Source: an uncultured Mycoplasmatota bacterium
Lineage (GTDB): Bacteria > Bacillota_I > Bacilli_A > RF39 > UBA660
Direction of reading: 5' to 3'
Assembly (NCBI GenBank): GCA_946491675.1
Contig: CAMLYN010000057.1
Span: 1-6,943, forward strand
DNA length: 6,943 nt
This document shows, piece by piece, positions 6,892 to 6,943 of this stretch; position 1 is the first letter of the stretch; every line of letters starts with the position of its first letter. The translations under genes were made by a program, and so were the position numbers. A model generated the notes under the pieces. That model was not told where the DNA came from, searched no databases, and saw only the letters and a list, made by a program, of their open reading frames with translations.

Positions 6892-6943
6892 TGGTGGAGC
6901 TGAGGGGAATCGCACCCCTGTCCGAAAATACCAAGATTAAAGT
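6892..6943 (-). ncRNA. ssrA: 3' end of transfer-messenger RNA (tmRNA), cut by the window edge
   Basis: Read on the minus strand, the last 52 nt contain a T stem AGGGG/CCCCT around the 7-nt loop TGCGATT, then CAGCTCCACCA with an encoded CCA at 6894-6892. The preceding TTTTCGGACA and the acceptor 3' strand AGCTCC are typical of tmRNA, which rescues stalled ribosomes and tags their products. The tag-coding part and 5' end lie outside the window. The second T-loop base is G rather than the tRNA-like T, a variation that argues against an ordinary tRNA. Confidence 0.85.

Noticed and set aside
6892..6943. ssrA 3' end as the integration site of the element
   Set aside because: ssrA is a common target of tyrosine integrases, but no second copy of the tmRNA 3' end exists in the window, its terminator is intact, and the integrase here is a serine recombinase with better-placed repeats at 1634 and 6430.

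Overview
The window comes from a very AT-rich, low-GC Gram-positive-type bacterium (Bacillota, or a related Bacilli/Mollicutes-like gut lineage). The reasons are composition, strong AGGAGG-type ribosome binding sites, TTGACA/TATAAT-type promoters, U-tailed hairpin terminators and the protein families present. TGG encodes Trp and TGA acts as a stop in the genes I read. I cannot name the species. Every gene I support is on the minus strand, so transcription runs from high to low coordinates.

Reading in that direction: (1) 6943-6892 is the 3' end of ssrA (tmRNA), followed by its terminator (6851-6826). (2) 6789-6514 is a small unrecognised gene. (3) 6494-6466 is a promoter whose transcript runs at once into the right end of a mobile element. 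(4) About 6440 to 1634 is a compact, roughly 4.8 kb integrative mobilizable element. It holds an 18-codon leader peptide with a terminator-type attenuator, a 654-aa large serine recombinase, a structured probable oriT, a MobV-family relaxase broken by a single-base frameshift, and an unrecognised 271-aa cargo gene with its own promoter. The pairing of large serine recombinase and Mob/Pre-type relaxase recalls the Tn4451 group (TnpX/TnpZ) without its resistance gene. (5) 1633-1547 looks like the displaced second half of the short transcription unit the element inserted into, ending in a strong terminator. (6) 1544-162 is a promoter with 11-bp direct repeats in front of an AlbA_2/Schlafen-type regulator. 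(7) 50-1 is the start of another gene that leaves the window.

The main observation is the boundary. The 11-mer ATAAAGACGAT occurs at 1634-1644 and 6430-6440. Joining the two flanks across it gives a continuous short unit (promoter, 36-codon frame, terminator). Joining the two element ends across it gives a continuous leader-peptide frame with an outward promoter (1697-1669) placed just upstream. Excision would therefore repair the host locus and would also build a promoter and longer leader for the recombinase. This resembles the circle-formed promoter known for Tn4451 tnpX, with an attenuator added. These are inferences from sequence arrangement alone; no database search was possible.
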